NCBI RefSeq assembly: GCF_025370935.1
Contig: NC_133494.1
Location: 4,742,554-4,806,553 of the forward strand
Source of the DNA: Choristoneura fumiferana
Lineage: Eukaryota > Arthropoda > Insecta > Lepidoptera > Tortricidae
Direction of reading: 5' to 3'
DNA length: 64,000 bases
Shown here: positions 34,177 to 46,438 of the stretch, piece by piece
Position numbering within the stretch: position 1 is the stretch's first letter
Layout of the letters: the number at the start of each line of letters is the position of its first letter
The notes under the pieces: generated by a model
The model's input: only the letters and a program-made list of their open reading frames with translations
What the model was told of the DNA's origin: nothing
The model's database searches: none
Made by a program: the position numbers and the translations under genes

Positions 34177-34405
34177 AACCCCCGACGCAAAAAGAGGGGT
34201 GTTATAAGTTTGACCGTTATGTGTGACTGTGTTTCTTTCTGTGGCACCGTAGCTCTTAAAAGTGTGGACCGATTTGAATGCGGGTTCTTTTATTTGAAAG
34301 CAGGTTTTCTAGCGATGGTTCTTAGACATGTTTTATCAAAATCGGTTCAGCCGTTTTTGAGATATTGAACTTTGAAGTGACAAAGTCGGGGGTTTTCCAA
34401 CTTTT
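34177..34405. mobile_element. AACCCCCGACGCAAAAAGAG repeat, copy 2
   Basis: Opposite orientation to 25116-25337. Carries AACCCCCGACGCAAAAAGAG and GTCGGGGGTTTTCCAACTTT ends. Confidence 0.82.
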
Positions 34406-34425
34406 AATTGGTTCGGTTAGGTTAT

Positions 34426-34534
34426 ATTTTGTCGGATAAGTTCGTATTTATCTTGTATCTCAATTTGCTTTAGTAAACTTCAGTAAGCTAGTTGAGAAAC
34501 CGCTATAAATACGAACTTTTCCGACAAAATACGA
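34426..34534. mobile_element. short MITE ATTTTGTCGGATAAGTTCGT
   Basis: Inverted ends ATTTTGTCGGATAAGTTCGT / ACGAACTTTTCCGACAAAAT enclose an AT-rich interior. Confidence 0.75.
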
Positions 34535-34555
34535 TGGCAAAACATTATTGACGAC

Positions 34556-34791
34556 TAGAGTTGTGGATAACGCTCATTTTCGAGGCTTAAAGACTCGAAC
34601 CCTTGAGGCTCCAGAGTCTTAAAGACTCGACTATATTTGACAATTAAATTGGCTTATTTTATGCTTATGGACACAATAAGTAATAGGTATGGATGCAAGA
34701 TGCCGTCTTTGCGGCCTTTGAGTCGTTAAGCCTCGAGAGTCTTTAAGGTTCGAGTCTTTAAGCCTCGAAATGAGCGTTTTTCACAACACTA
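34556..34791. mobile_element. hAT-type MITE with 8-bp target duplication
   Basis: Terminal inverted repeats TAG(A/T)GTTGTGGATAACGCTC and complement, with long inner arms GAGGCTTAAAGACTCGAACC. The 8-base flanks TTGACGAC (34548-34555) and TTGACAAC (34792-34799) agree at seven positions, the length expected of hAT transposition. Confidence 0.82.
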
Positions 34792-35117
34792 TTGACAACA
34801 TCTGTACACCTATTTCATATTAGTGTAGTGAACCATCCATCATTTCCGTTCAAAAACATATATAATTCAACTACAAACTGCTATTATATTGATTTTACGT
34901 CTTTACTTGTCCTTCGGCATCTAACCGTTTGATTAATACATTTATTATTCCATTTCAAATGTATTCCAGTGTATTGTTTTCCTTGACAACTATACGTGAT
35001 GCGTGATGTATTGAGGAAATTGAACGTGCATTAATATAAGTATTATAAATAATACAATATTCGTACATTATACTATTCTGTATATTCTATTTTGCGTTTT
35101 AAAATAATACATAATTA

Positions 35118-35252
35118 CCCATCTTAAGCCTCTAGGCTGGCAACGCATCTGCAATACCCCTATGGTGTTGCAGATGTTTATGGGCTGTGGTGATCTCTTA
35201 CCATCAGGAGACCCACTTGCTCGTTTGTCACCCAGTCGAATTAATAAAAAAA
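35118..35252 (+). mobile_element. polyA-tailed SINE-like retroposon, copy 6 (5' truncated)
   Basis: Only the 3' half: CCATCTTAAGCCTCTAGGCT to CACCCAGTCGAATTAATAAA. 5' truncation is typical of LINE-mobilised retroposons. Confidence 0.8.
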
Positions 35253-35909
35253 GATTCTACGGTGTTATTAAGGTTTACGTAACTCAAGTTACGTAACAAA
35301 AGTCTCTTAGATAAGCCGTAGACGGACGAATATAGCGAAAGTATACGAAAATATAGATTCCTTGTAAGACTACGGAATCCTGAACACAGTCGATTAGAAA
35401 GACTTTTGTTTGAAGTCTATTCAAAAAGAAAGTCGAAAAACTGGGGGATGGCGCTCTTCTTTCAATTCCGGGCTTGAAAAAATCTTTACATATTGTTTTA
35501 AGCAAATTCTTACGTGACAAAGGCGTCTAACACAAGGCGGGCGTCAGCCAAGAGGGTAGGGAGGACCGAGTCCATCGATGATCGAGAACGTCGATATTGT
35601 TTCTGATGTGTACCAATTGTACAAGTAACATAAATAAATAAATATCACGAGACACTTTCCACCAATTGACTTAATCCTAAATTAAGTAAAGCTTGTGTTA
35701 CTCGTAACATATTAAATACCTTCTTAAGCCTCAAAAACAAACATTCGTATTTTTCAAATATCTGCGCCGACCGGGGACCGAACCCGGGACCTCAAGCTTC
35801 TTAGTTAAGTTCTCCAACCCCAGTGCACGCTATCTGATCGTCACACATCTTGTTCCTTTTCGGATTACGAACCGTAAGCTTTTCTTTGTTGTTTCATATG
35901 AATTAGGTA

Positions 35910-36126
35910 CAGTGGCGTAGCTAGGTAACTAAAGGCCCTGGGGCAAAAAATAAACTAGGGCCCCAACTAAACTATTAAAATCGTTTGTTCCGTGTTCGTC
36001 GTGTTCCGAATTCGACGTACTCCAGATTTGTCATTTATAGTTTGTAAGTCAAGAGTCCGAGGGGCCCCCTGAACTTGGGGGCCCCGGGGCACTGCCCCGT
36101 CTAGCCCTCCGGTAGCTACGCCACTG
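35910..36126. mobile_element. hAT-type MITE CAGTGGCGTAGCTA
   Basis: Termini CAGTGGCGTAGCTAGG and TAGCTACGCCACTG. The flanking 8-mers ATTAGGTA (35902-35909) and ATTAGGTT (36127-36134) are a near-perfect target duplication. The right half is rich in GGCCCC/GGGGCC. Confidence 0.88.
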
Positions 36127-36175
36127 ATTAGGTTAGGTACCTGCGTTTATAGAAATTACTTAAAAAAAGTCCAAC

Positions 36176-36383
36176 CAAGATTGGTTTTTTGGAATCTTTT
36201 TGTATTTTTTATTTCAATTCCAAATTTTTTGTTACTTTTACGGTCATCCCGTAAAACCTATATCGAAAATACAAACTGAAATATAGATGCACAGCACGGC
36301 AAAACCACCAGGACCTAATACCAGCTGGTATTATTTTGCTGGTTTTTCTGTGCATCTATATTTCAGTTTGTATTTTCGATAAA
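36176..36383 (-). mobile_element. tRNA-like SINE family with 5' inverted repeat, copy D (core lost)
   Basis: Flanked by AAAAGTCCAACC at both ends (12-base target duplication). On the minus strand it begins ATCGAAAATACAAACTGAAA, repeats that segment in inverse orientation and ends AAAAAACCAATCTTG. The tRNA-like core is reduced to a short GGACCTAATACCAGCTGG remnant. Confidence 0.85.
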
Positions 36384-36389
36384 AGTCCA

Positions 36390-39300
36390 ACCGTCTAACT
36401 TGGAGACGACGGTCAACTTTACTCAGGCCCTTTAATCGTTTCCTTTTAAAAATCAATGATTTTTTTCTAATACAATCTTGTTGTATTTTTTTGCTGACTG
36501 TACTGTACTTGCATTGTTATCCTTCCACATATCCGTACCAAATTTATAGTAGGTAATCTGACCACTGAAAGTGAGTGAAGTTCAACTTGCCGAAAATTGG
36601 AAGTTAAATAGAAGCTTATAAAAATTGACTTTGTGCGACGATACGTGATATTCCGGTAATTCACCAGATGGCGTTGATGGCATTGAAATGAAGTGATATA
36701 TCATGCTTCGTGAAGCTTTGACATTATCGAATATAATATTTAAGCATCGATATCGCAAGTGACTTACACAACACTAGAAGCGATTTTTTTTCTATTTGTT
36801 CCTTTGAACTACGGACAAGGGAAGCACAGTCGTAATTATGCCAGTTTTTGAGGCGTTAAAAGCGGGACTCGTAAACTAGATTAGCTAGCGGGTGCTTCAA
36901 GATGTCCACTTAGCGCGGGGAATCTTGACAGTTTTAAATAATTTCACGCTCTTGAGTTAAGCGATTTTACTCGACGGTGTTTGTGAGCTCATTACATTAC
37001 AAATGCGTGGTTTAAACGATATAACCGTAACATTATCTCTATTATAGTAATTAGTCAAAAGGAGATTAGTTCAGCAATCCTTAGCTTATATTCCACTTCT
37101 GATGTTTAAAATTTAAAATTGTTTTTGATGAATTGAAAAATTTACTTACATGACTCTATTTAAAAACCTGTTCACGAGTACCATTTTCCCAGTCGTTAGT
37201 CTACGTTTCGGTTTCATTAGACTTAGAAAAAAAAAATCGTCCCTTCCTAATTAAGTCACTTCAAATTTTAGAAAAACGACGTCTATTCGTTTTTTTTTTT
37301 TTTTTTAATTTATTTTACTTAAAACTGACTTAAATTAATTAACTGAAAATGATGTACCGTAATTAACTAAGAGATTGTCGAAGTCCGCTACAGACCGCGT
37401 AGCACCGCCAAAATTGTTTGGAGCTATCTCAGTAAATTATTTACATAATTCTAATATCTTCTCGCAAATTACGAAGCCATTGAAGAGTTTCAAATATTTC
37501 ACAACGAAGGCCTTTTCTTGTTAATTGAAGAATTCCGTTGTCATCAAATATTGTCTATGGTATAACAAACTTAGCTGTATGGACTCAGCCCACTTTGCCC
37601 TTTTCTGATAGAGTTAAAAATAAAAACAATCGTTTCATTCACCACCTCACGCCTCGCTCACCTGCAGTAGGTTCCGAAAATTATGCTGTAAAAAAAGTTG
37701 CGGCGTATACATAATTCGTAATTAAATCGTTCTGATCTTCGACGTGGTGTGATATTAAAACGAAACGCAATAACGCAATGAGTTACAAATTCACTTCACT
37801 TTTTACGGTCATATTTATTTGGCTCGCAGACGGTGGGAAACATAATTTGTCGAAATATTTCGCATGCAGCCCCGGAACGTGACAGAAATAAGTATTTTAC
37901 TTTAATATTTAGGTCACTCTGCTGACGTTATTTGCTAGCTGATAAATGATAAAGTACCCTTGAAACTTTTGAAAGTGTAAGCAACCAAATAGTTGTACCC
38001 AAATACATAGCAGTAGTAGAAGCCATTTATAAAAAAAAAAACAAATACGTGGTGGTGATAGAATAATTGCAGTTAAGGTAAACTAGATATGGGTAAATCC
38101 GGATCTGAAGATTCAAAAGTGTCAGATCCTTAATCAAATCTTATCGATTCCGAGGAGTTACTATAGTAATTCCGACCAACCTATTCCCTCAAGTCTGACT
38201 TGACTAGTTTTCATATAAGTACGAATTAAATTATAGCCTTCGCAAGAAATTACTTTTTTTTGGTCCAAAAAAGATAATTGACCAATAAAGATATTACTTA
38301 CTAAAGTTCAATTCTGCCTAGTGTTCTTAAAAAAGTATTGACTCCAATACTTGCTCATTCTATCACATACATAGTACCTACACCCTAAAAAATAATGTTA
38401 AAAATCCTACTTGCCTTTAACACCTTCATTTCAACAAAAATTGTCTTGGGCAGTACAAAAGTGTGCTTTATTTAAGAACACTGGGCAGAACCCGGAAGTT
38501 CCTTTTAATATGCTTGGGCAGGGCGATTTGGTACATCGAGTTTTGTGCAATATTTAGCTAGAAAAATTTGTTGCGCATAAGGATCCAGTACACTCGTCAT
38601 TTCAAACTCGTTATTTCTAAGGTTGCCATTAACAGTATTCAATTTATCTAAGTGGAATTGCCAATTTCAATAGTTCCAGTATATAGTGTTGTATGTTGTC
38701 AAAGATCATTAGCTAATAGCATTGCTTAATGGGCATTATGGGGGTTATAGACGTTTATAACAACTAGTGCAGCTCAATAAGCTGTATATCTTCTGTACAG
38801 TTGAGGTCAAAGATATTCTTTACACTTTAGTGCGTTAGTCACTGTATGCATTCTGTCAATTTTAAACAAAGTTTATAAAAGTATCTTTAGACCTCGACCG
38901 TATTATACCCATACATCTCGTAACTATGTCATAGGAATATTAAGTGAAATTATCTACTACTTGTTTTGTTTAATCCCTTCTACAGCTAAAATATACTTTA
39001 AAGGCGGATCCGGCAGTAACTTTTTATTCAGATCCATAATTGAACCTTAGTACAAATGTCTTTTATTTTAGCAAAACTCGCCTGTAGGGCGGGTCGTAAT
39101 TATTTATTCCTTTGGCGTTTTCGAAATTTGAATTTGAAGTGGCTCAACCCTGCTAATGATGGCTGGCCACAGAGGAAAATAGCCGCTATAGTAATTCAGA
39201 GGAAACATTTAGAATGACCTTCTCGTTAAATTCGGTTTTTAGGAGTTGCGTTGTTTTGGCTAACGGAGATACTTTTGTGTAATTACTTTACTACAATAGG

Positions 39301-39475
39301 TTTGTACATCTCAATCTTTTCTTACGCTGCATACCGTTTTCATTTGCCGGGACCGTGAAATAGTACTCGTACCTTACTTAACTGTAGGTAAACGGGCAAT
39401 TCGGAATTTCTGTCTTCCAGCATCTCGGCTTAGAGACGTGGTGTGAGCATTATAGTATTTTTTCGACTAATTAAG
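36390..39475. other. long stretch with few identifiable elements
   Basis: Probable intron. Contains a 19-22-base T run near 37291 and an inverted pair TTCTGCCTAGTGTTCTTAA (38312) / TTTAAGAACACTGGGCAGAA (about 38471-38490), probably an old MITE. No coding signal. Confidence 0.4.
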
Positions 39476-39480
39476 AGCGT

Positions 39481-39834
39481 TTATACCTGCTGAGCTGGCA
39501 ACGTTGCATTTTTGTTAGTTTTCTCGATTATTCCATAAAAATTGAATGAAAATTTAAAATGTTTTCTGATAGAACGCTTCTTAATAATATAAGTTAATGT
39601 GTCTACTCCAATAATTGTTCGTGATAGACTTTTATATTCTTTAAAAACTAATTAATGTTTATTAACGGGTTTTAAAGAAAGTAAAAGTCTTCAGCGAATA
39701 ATTATTGGAGTAGACCCATTAACTTATATATTAAGAAGTGTTCTATCAGATAACATTTTTCATTTTCATTAAATTTAATGGAATAATCGAGAAAAACTAA
39801 CAAAAATGTAACGTTGCCAGCTCAGCAGGTATAT
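39481..39834. mobile_element. 354-bp foldback element with long arms
   Basis: The left arm (ATACCTGCTGAGCTGGCAAC ... GTCTACTCCAATAATTGTTC) and right arm (its complement ending GTTGCCAGCTCAGCAGGTAT) pair over about 150 bases with few mismatches, around a short AT-rich centre. Much longer arms than the other palindromic MITEs here. Confidence 0.88.
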
Positions 39835-40868
39835 CTTAACATTGTTTATCTTTTTTTTTGCTATAGTAGGTAGGTATAGGTATGTATAATACACGTAAGA
39901 TGTTTTAGGTTAGTTCTTTTTGTTTTTGTGTGTTTGTAAACTCCTTACACAAAATAAAAAATACTCTAACATTGACGGTGAATGTTGAAATTAAATGCAA
40001 GATGTCGCTCCTTGTATCAAAGAGAAACCAATTTCCGAAGTCTGCCAGCTGCAGCCGAAGTTTCTTTGCAACATGCTTCTTGTAAAAGTGTTTAAGTAAA
40101 GTGTGGAAATAGGATGGGTCGAGGAGACGTCGGCAGGACGCTATTTTGTGATATGAATTTTTAAATCTACCTCGATAAGGCTTGACTTGTTTGTTCAGGC
40201 TGAAAAAGTTTTTAACCCTTAATCAGGCATAGTGCATATAGCAACCACATAAATGTATACAAATATTCGACCTTAACAATTATACATTATGGTACAAAAT
40301 CATTTGAATTCCAAAAAAATATTATTAGTTTTTAAATTAATCCCTTATGGGTAAAAACTATGATTTATTTTGTGATAGCACATCTAAACTCGCGGGGCCT
40401 GCATGGAAAAGGGTTAATATTAAGTACATACACGAAAGTTTTGTTAATTATTGCAATACTTTCTGATTACCCAGCTTACCTAGTCTTTACTTGAGGCTTC
40501 GCTGGCGTAAACCATTAGGTCTGGCAGTCGAATTGAAATTCCGGGATTTGATAATAATTCCCGTATGAATTCCTAAAAATTACATCGTGAATTTCATTAT
40601 TGTTGCATAAAAACACCCACGCTAAGTCGCTAAATTTCTCTAAAATCGTGGATTATAATCCCTATTCCCTGGAAATATGAGAATACAGACTTCCAGCTAT
40701 CTATACCCTTCAAATTTCATCCAGATCCGTTACCCGCGCTTGGTTCCGATTAGTATCGGTAGTTCGAAAGACTCGCAGTGCATGCAAACCTGATACTTCA
40801 GTCTATCGTGACCACGGCCACTGCAAGGGCCGAAAGTTCTAGGTAATTATTACACCTTTCGTGAGCTT

Positions 40869-41062
40869 GTGCACACTAGCGTTTTAGCCGGCGGTTTCTC
40901 GGCGGAGCGGGAAAGCTGCGCTCGCGCGGCGAGCACGCTGTGGTAACTCCGTAATACGATCATATACGGTCCGCGTCACTGCAGCGTGCTCGCCGCGTGA
41001 TCGCCGCATACACGCCGCGTGCGTGCTGCTTTTCCGCTCCACCGAGAAAACACTAGTGTGCA
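40869..41062. mobile_element. GC-rich snap-back MITE
   Basis: Arms TGCACACTAGCGTTTTAGCC...GCGAGCACGCTG and CAGCGTGCTCGC...GAAAACACTAGTGTGCA. Far more GC-rich than its surroundings. Confidence 0.78.
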
Positions 41063-41394
41063 GAAGCTCTAACCGTGAAAAGTCCCGGGTGTTGTAATAG
41101 TTATGGTGAGAGGCAAGGCTTAGGCCGCCCAGTCCCAGTAGTGGGATGTGAATATGTATTTTGGAAACAACAAAGTCAAGTAGTTGTACCTACAAGTAAT
41201 ACTCGTAGTAATTACGTTTTATAAATTACAGAATGTCAGAGATCAAGCGCCATCGTCCAGCGTCCTCTGCCCGCTAATGATGTTGGGAAACTTTTCTCAT
41301 TTATTTTCACAACTTCACTTCATTTTATTTCGTATATGACTATAGGTAGAGAGGAGCAAGATTATAAACGAAATCAGTTTTTTTTTACATTTGA

Positions 41395-41495
41395 CAATGA
41401 TTTCTTGCTGATTTTTGGGCTCGCGTAGGAACTACGGCCCAAGCCCTCTCATTCTGGGAAAGCTGTGCCCTGCAGGACGTATGTAGGCAGAGATG
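41395..41495 (+). mobile_element. fragment of GATGAT-tailed tRNA-derived SINE
   Basis: GGAACTACGGCCCAAGCCCT, CTCATTCTGGGAAAGCTGTG and GGACGTATGTAGGC match the 3' body. Head and tail are absent. Confidence 0.65.
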
Positions 41496-41535
41496 CGCGA
41501 TGCGATTTAAATTAAGTATTTGTGTAGGTAATTAG

Positions 41536-41742
41536 ATCGTCATCATCATCAGCCGGAAGACGTCCACTGCTGAACAAAGGCCTCCCCCTTAGAACGCCAC
41601 AATGAACGACAACTCGCCACTTGCATCCAGCGGTTGTTTGTACGCAACTCCCACGATGTCGTCAGTCCACCGGGTGGGAGGCCTGCTAACGCTTCGTCTT
41701 CCGATTCGTGGTCGCCACTCGAGGACTTTTCTCCACCAACGG
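41536..41742 (-). mobile_element. 3' end of a non-LTR retrotransposon with ATC-type microsatellite tail
   Basis: The reverse complement reads through decayed frames resembling the C-terminus of RTE-like LINE proteins (RPPTRWTDDI-like start and a GEAFVQQWTSS-like end), then (GATGAT)n. Frameshifts show it is dead. Confidence 0.6.
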
Positions 41743-41764
41743 TTATCTAGAATTAGATCTTATG

Positions 41765-42000
41765 ATATTATAAATGCTAAAATTCTAAATGTCTGCGTGT
41801 GTTTGTAATTTTTTAAGCGGCGAAACAGCTGAGCCGATTTAACCGAAACGTGAATGTAGATAGATAACTGGACCTCTGGAATAACACTAGACCACTTTTT
41901 ACTGATATTCCCACGAAATCCATCCAATCCACACAAATCGTTTATGTCTGTGTTACAATAACATTGATTAATTGTGATAGTTATATAAAATTAAGTTGGT
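41765..42000 (+). mobile_element. Helitron-like fragment
   Basis: ATATTATAAATGCTAAAATT, GTGTTTGTAATTTTTTAAGC, CGAAACAGCTGAGCCGATTT follow the order of lepidopteran non-autonomous Helitrons. The 3' CTRR end is not seen. Confidence 0.45.
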
Positions 42001-42182
42001 ATATCTTATTTCTATGTTCAACTCACGCTTAGACAGACGGGTTTAATTTGCTTTATTTGCAGCTTAAATAAACAACACAGATTATTTTAATCCATCACAT
42101 TTGTTTAACTGTTAGCATCATAAAGTATATTTAAAATGAAAATCCCTAGGATCAGTCTAAGGTGACCAAAACCACTTTTCGA

Positions 42183-42306
42183 CTTATTTTAAGTGTCAGA
42201 TAAAAGTAATGCCGTCATTGTTTATTAGGACAAAACAAACAGAGATGGCATCACTGATATCCGTCACTTAAAGTTAGTCGACAAGTGGTGAATGTGAACA
42301 GGCCCT
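42183..42306. mobile_element. GGTGAAACAGCCCC-family MITE piece
   Basis: AAGTGTCAGATAAAAGTAAT, ACAAACAGAGATGGCATCAC and GTCGACAAGTGGTGAATGTG match 54271-54380. Confidence 0.6.
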
Positions 42307-43084
42307 AAAGTGTACAGAAATTCACACGAAGTCCCTTTTAATTTACCGAAGAAGTTTTAAAATTCTGTAAAAAAATAAAAACCTGTAGACAAAGTATGAT
42401 AAAAGTGGCCGAGAGACTTACGGTCTTACCGCATTAATGAGTAAAAAATGATCTCCGAGGCGTCTCTACCTTTCGTTTAATATTACGCCGTCGCCTGGGG
42501 AAATATAACCCAGTATTTACTCAACAAACGCTACTCTAGTATTCCGAGCCCTAACTTTCAAAGCGAACACTGAAACCCTAGCGAATATCCCACATATTCC
42601 AAATAAGGTCATACACCCGCGTTCACACTTAGTATTCATTGCATAAAATATATTTCTAGCGCGATGTCGACAGCGGTCTCATTCTTCCCTCGTTCTTATG
42701 TAAATCCCATAGTTATGAGGCTAATAACGAACCGAGAGACCTCTAAATGAAAATGGTTCTCGTAGGTTTCTTTCGGCGCCCTGTTTTTATCACGCTGCGC
42801 TTATTCGAGTGACATGACGCGCTTTTGAATCGGGGCTAGAAACAAAAGTGGCTCGTATCAGGTTTCCCGTGAGGTTATTCACTTTATTCCCACTGCATTG
42901 CTAAAATGAAGATACTAAGTTGAAAAATATCAAATACGTAAACAATCCAGCCCACAAGTTTATAGTTACTGTAATAAAAGAGAAAGAGTTAGTACGAGTA
43001 AATGAGTTAGGGCGAGGTTGATAGACGAGACCATTTTTCTTACACTTGGACTTAGTGAAACTCGTGTAAATGTCAAGAATAAAG

Positions 43085-43400
43085 CTTATTTAAATAATTT
43101 ATTGAATCAGGCGTTATTTTGCGGAGGTACATCCATATCAATGAACTAAAAGAATTCCCTTGCTCACTCGCGACCTTACGATAGCCAAGCTTATGCAAAA
43201 TATGCGTGTTCATGCAGTTCCTCCACCTCCACACTGTAAGAGCACACACAAATCACACAAACCCATCTATCACCACCACCACACCACACTGACGCGTTTC
43301 GAACTGAACCAGAGCTCATCTTCAGAGTAACACAACCGTACACCATGCTATTAGACCATGCTAGTTGTTAGACTAACAAACCACAACCACTGTTTTAATT
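43085..43400 (-). repeat. dispersed repeat with TAACGCCTGATTCAATAAAT end, longest copy
   Basis: On the minus strand it includes AACTAGCATGG, GAAACGCGTCAGTGTGGTGT, GGTGGTGATAGATGGGTTTG, AAGGTCGCGAGTGAGCAAGG and TAACGCCTGATTCAATAAAT, matching 27290-27420 and 25450-25545. Probably part of one longer transposon. Confidence 0.65.
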
Positions 43401-43732
43401 TGTCACTGTAACTCTCCAAGTACCCACATATATTTTATCAAACAAAACAAAACTACCCACAAAATATTAATAAATTTTAACCGTCCTACAAAACTACCTT
43501 GATTTTGATTTATTTACTGTCAAGGCATGTTTTATTAACTACCATTGCTGAAATTAGATCCAAACCGTAGCAAGGGAGATGAAACTAAATTTACCTGCTC
43601 ATTAATAATAGACCCCATACTGTTGTACCTAATTATCTCCATGCATTCTAACTAAAACATGCCACAGTATCGGATCGGGCTCTCTAATCATTGGCAGTTT
43701 TTGCTACAAAGCGGAAAAAACGCTGCTACTGA

Positions 43733-43849
43733 AGGGCTACTACGAAATTCGAAAATCGAAGTTTGTATCGTACCATCCCTTTCACTCTCGTAATTAGCGC
43801 CTGCGGGACGGTACGATACGAACTTCGATTTTCGAATTTCGTAGTAGCC
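43733..43849. mobile_element. snap-back MITE, GCAGGGCTACTACG family, copy 3
   Basis: Arms AGGGCTACTACGAAATTCGA...GTATCGTACC and GGTACGATAC...TTCGTAGTAGCC. Confidence 0.85.
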
Positions 43850-44674
43850 TCTTGTTACGAGCGTAGCGCGTAGTGACAGTGATCGGGAATGCGTGAGCCG
43901 ATCTAATGGTATTTTAATCAAAATCTGTGACTTAAACCCGAAAAGCAAATTTCACTGTCAAGAGTTACTAACCTCTTGTTTAATAAACACACACCTGTCC
44001 ACTGTAGCATAAAAGTTACAAGTGCTACAATTCTACATAATTGACACTTTTTTATTTAATTAAAAGCTTTTATTTAACTTGCAATGTATTTTTAATCCTT
44101 TAAATGCTTGCATATTTAAGCAACAATTTCAAAATAAAATAATATATCAAATCACAAATAGGTAAATACCTACTACTAATCCACAACAAGTTTCGTCATA
44201 GTTTAATTATGTCATAGTTTAATTTCCAGTAGTCGGATTGAGTTGAAATTATCTGGTAATGACATCCTGGAGGAGTTAATGACATCGACTTGAAATTTGG
44301 TATGAGATACGAGTACTTAACTATTATGTAGAATTGTAGAACTTGTGACTTTTGTGGTACAAGGGGCAGGTTTCTATGGAATAAGATTAGCAAGATATTG
44401 TACTCGTAAACACTTGTACAGTAAGCGGCCTCGTGTAATCACTTTACCCTACAACACAACACTGGTTATTCCGAACAACGACTTGCTTTCCACCATCGCT
44501 CGTACACCCTCAGACGAGTAACGCGATGGGGTAGCCTTGCTAACAAGATCTTAAACGCCGCACTATTACCGTTACTTTAGTCTATTCTCTTCATTAAGGC
44601 AAATGAAATGTCTGCCACTGTTTAGCCATCGCAATTGTCCCCGAAGACTTAGTTTCCTTGGCCAGTAATCCATA

Positions 44675-44900
44675 TCCATACTAATATTATAAATGTGAAA
44701 GTATGCGTGTTTGTTTGTATGTTTGTCCGTCTTTCACGTCGAAACGGAGCAACGGATTGACGTGATTTTTGGCATAGATGTAGTTTATGAGCCAGACAGT
44801 GACATAGGCTACTTTTTATCCCGGAAAAGTGCACAGTTCCCGAGGGAACAGCGCGCTATAACCCAATTCGGTTACGGACGAAGCCGCGGGCAAAAGCTAG
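44675..44900 (+). mobile_element. non-autonomous Helitron, intact 226 bp
   Basis: Starts TCCATACTAATATTATAAAT directly after A (44674) and ends GGGCAAAAGCTAG directly before T (44901): 5' TC, 3' CTAG and A/T insertion, the canonical Helitron pattern. Short GCCGCGGGC sequence lies just before the 3' end. It resembles the lepidopteran Lep1 type from memory. Open frames within it are not genes. Confidence 0.9.
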
Positions 44901-45764
44901 TACATGTTATATTGCAACTTTTTATTTGGAACCATATCAAAAGTTTAAAACCATGTCATGTTTGCCTACATGAACTCTGCAAACGTTAATTTATGGCATT
45001 AGGGTAAGTTATTTAATCAACTTAAGTGTCTATTAAAGAATGGCTTACTGGAATTTAATTAAACTTATACACATAATTGATAATGTGCGCAAAATTTAAT
45101 GCTACTTTTTCGTTGTTTTACTTAATATTACGATGAAGTTTGAATATTCTTTTTAAAATTTTGTCAAATTAAGCCTTAATTACACAGATTACACATTGAT
45201 AGTGAAATTACAGACGAATAAAATCATTAAATGTGGAGTTTGTTTGCAATTTTATACTTCTCTTAAAAAGCTGCAGCACTCACAAAACCCATATCATTTA
45301 GCAAATGAATATAAAAACCTCACCGTGGAACAAAATGATATATTTGTATTCATTTGCGTTTAAATAAAAATGCATTGCGTAGAGTGTCTGTAATGCAAAA
45401 TGCTTCGTCACTCGTCTTTTCTTTCTTTGTCGTTGTTCCTTAAGAGTAAACGACCTTTTCATAGCAGAATTTACGGGATGTTTTCTCTGCATATTTAGAT
45501 ACACCCCAAAATTCGTGGTGAAGTGCTCCCTAGGCGAATATTTTGTTTCACAACAGTTGAGGCATACTTTCACATGTTACTCGATTTATAGGGGACTGCT
45601 TCTGAGAAGCGTAAGAATGAAGTTTTGTTTTGCTTTCTCCTGTGTGTTGCTACAAACGTTGCTAGTTCGTAAATCTATGGACCGATTTCAATTAGTTTTT
45701 TTCATTTCGAGATCCGGTATACAGTAGTCAGTCGAATAGCTTTTTATCAATTAATCTATTGTGA

Positions 45765-45839
45765 TACCCACAGGGATCTGTATTGGGACCGTTGCTATTC
45801 ATATTTCTTATGAATGGGCTTTCCGAACATATAATGTAA
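45765..45839 (+). pseudogene. fossil LINE reverse-transcriptase fragment
   Basis: TAC CCA CAG GGA ... reads YPQGSVLGPLLFIFLMNGLS before TAA at 45837. PQGSVLGPLLF is the conserved reverse-transcriptase motif of Jockey/CR1/L2-like non-LTR elements. A stop (TGA) precedes it immediately and the catalytic FADD region is not found downstream, so only a small remnant survives. Confidence 0.82.
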
Positions 45840-46383
45840 TATAACGACTTGTCTGTATGTCAATTACACTATCTGGTATAATTATTAAAAATAAATACGA
45901 GTAATGAATTAAAGCAAAACAAAAAAGATTATGGCCTCCCTGTTTTATAAAAACCAGGTCAATTTTTTTTGATAAATTTTAAACACTAGCGTTCGCCAGC
46001 TGCTTCGCTCGCGTTGCATAACCTTCTATCGCACGTGTTTCGCAAAACATTTCCTCATTCTTAGTCTACCTCAAAGTTGATCTCTAATTAAATTTTCAGC
46101 TTTCTACCTAGAAAGCTTATAATCTTGAGCTCTAAGGATTTGCGCTGGACATTGATGAGTCAGTCAATCGGTCAGCCAGGATTTAATTCCTATTGAAGAC
46201 TAGCAACTTTTGTCTACATCCCGCGAGAACTTTGTACCGTCTATTAGTGAAATATTTTCTATCGTAGTTTGGTACACATACATAGAGTTTTCCTCTTTAT
46301 TATACGTATTTGTATAGGAATAGATAAATATATACATATAAATAGATCATTGTTTTACTAGCATTGTGGTTATTATGTTACAG

Positions 46384-46438
46384 GTACGTTGCGGGTTTAC
46401 GAGAGAATATGTTGTCACTGAGGAGTTCAAACTGTTTC
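46384..46438 (+). CDS. candidate 55-base exon of the unrecognised type II membrane protein
   Basis: Acceptor tattatgttacag and consensus donor c|gtgagt. Its first base completes the split Arg codon left by the exon at 12452-12608 (ag+g), and the next 18 codons (YVAGLRENMLSLRSSNCF) end in phase 0, the only phase open in the exon at 49644. This would be the first luminal segment after the membrane anchor. Support is splice-site and phase consistency; a second frame of this exon is also open, so a chance match remains possible. Confidence 0.42.
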
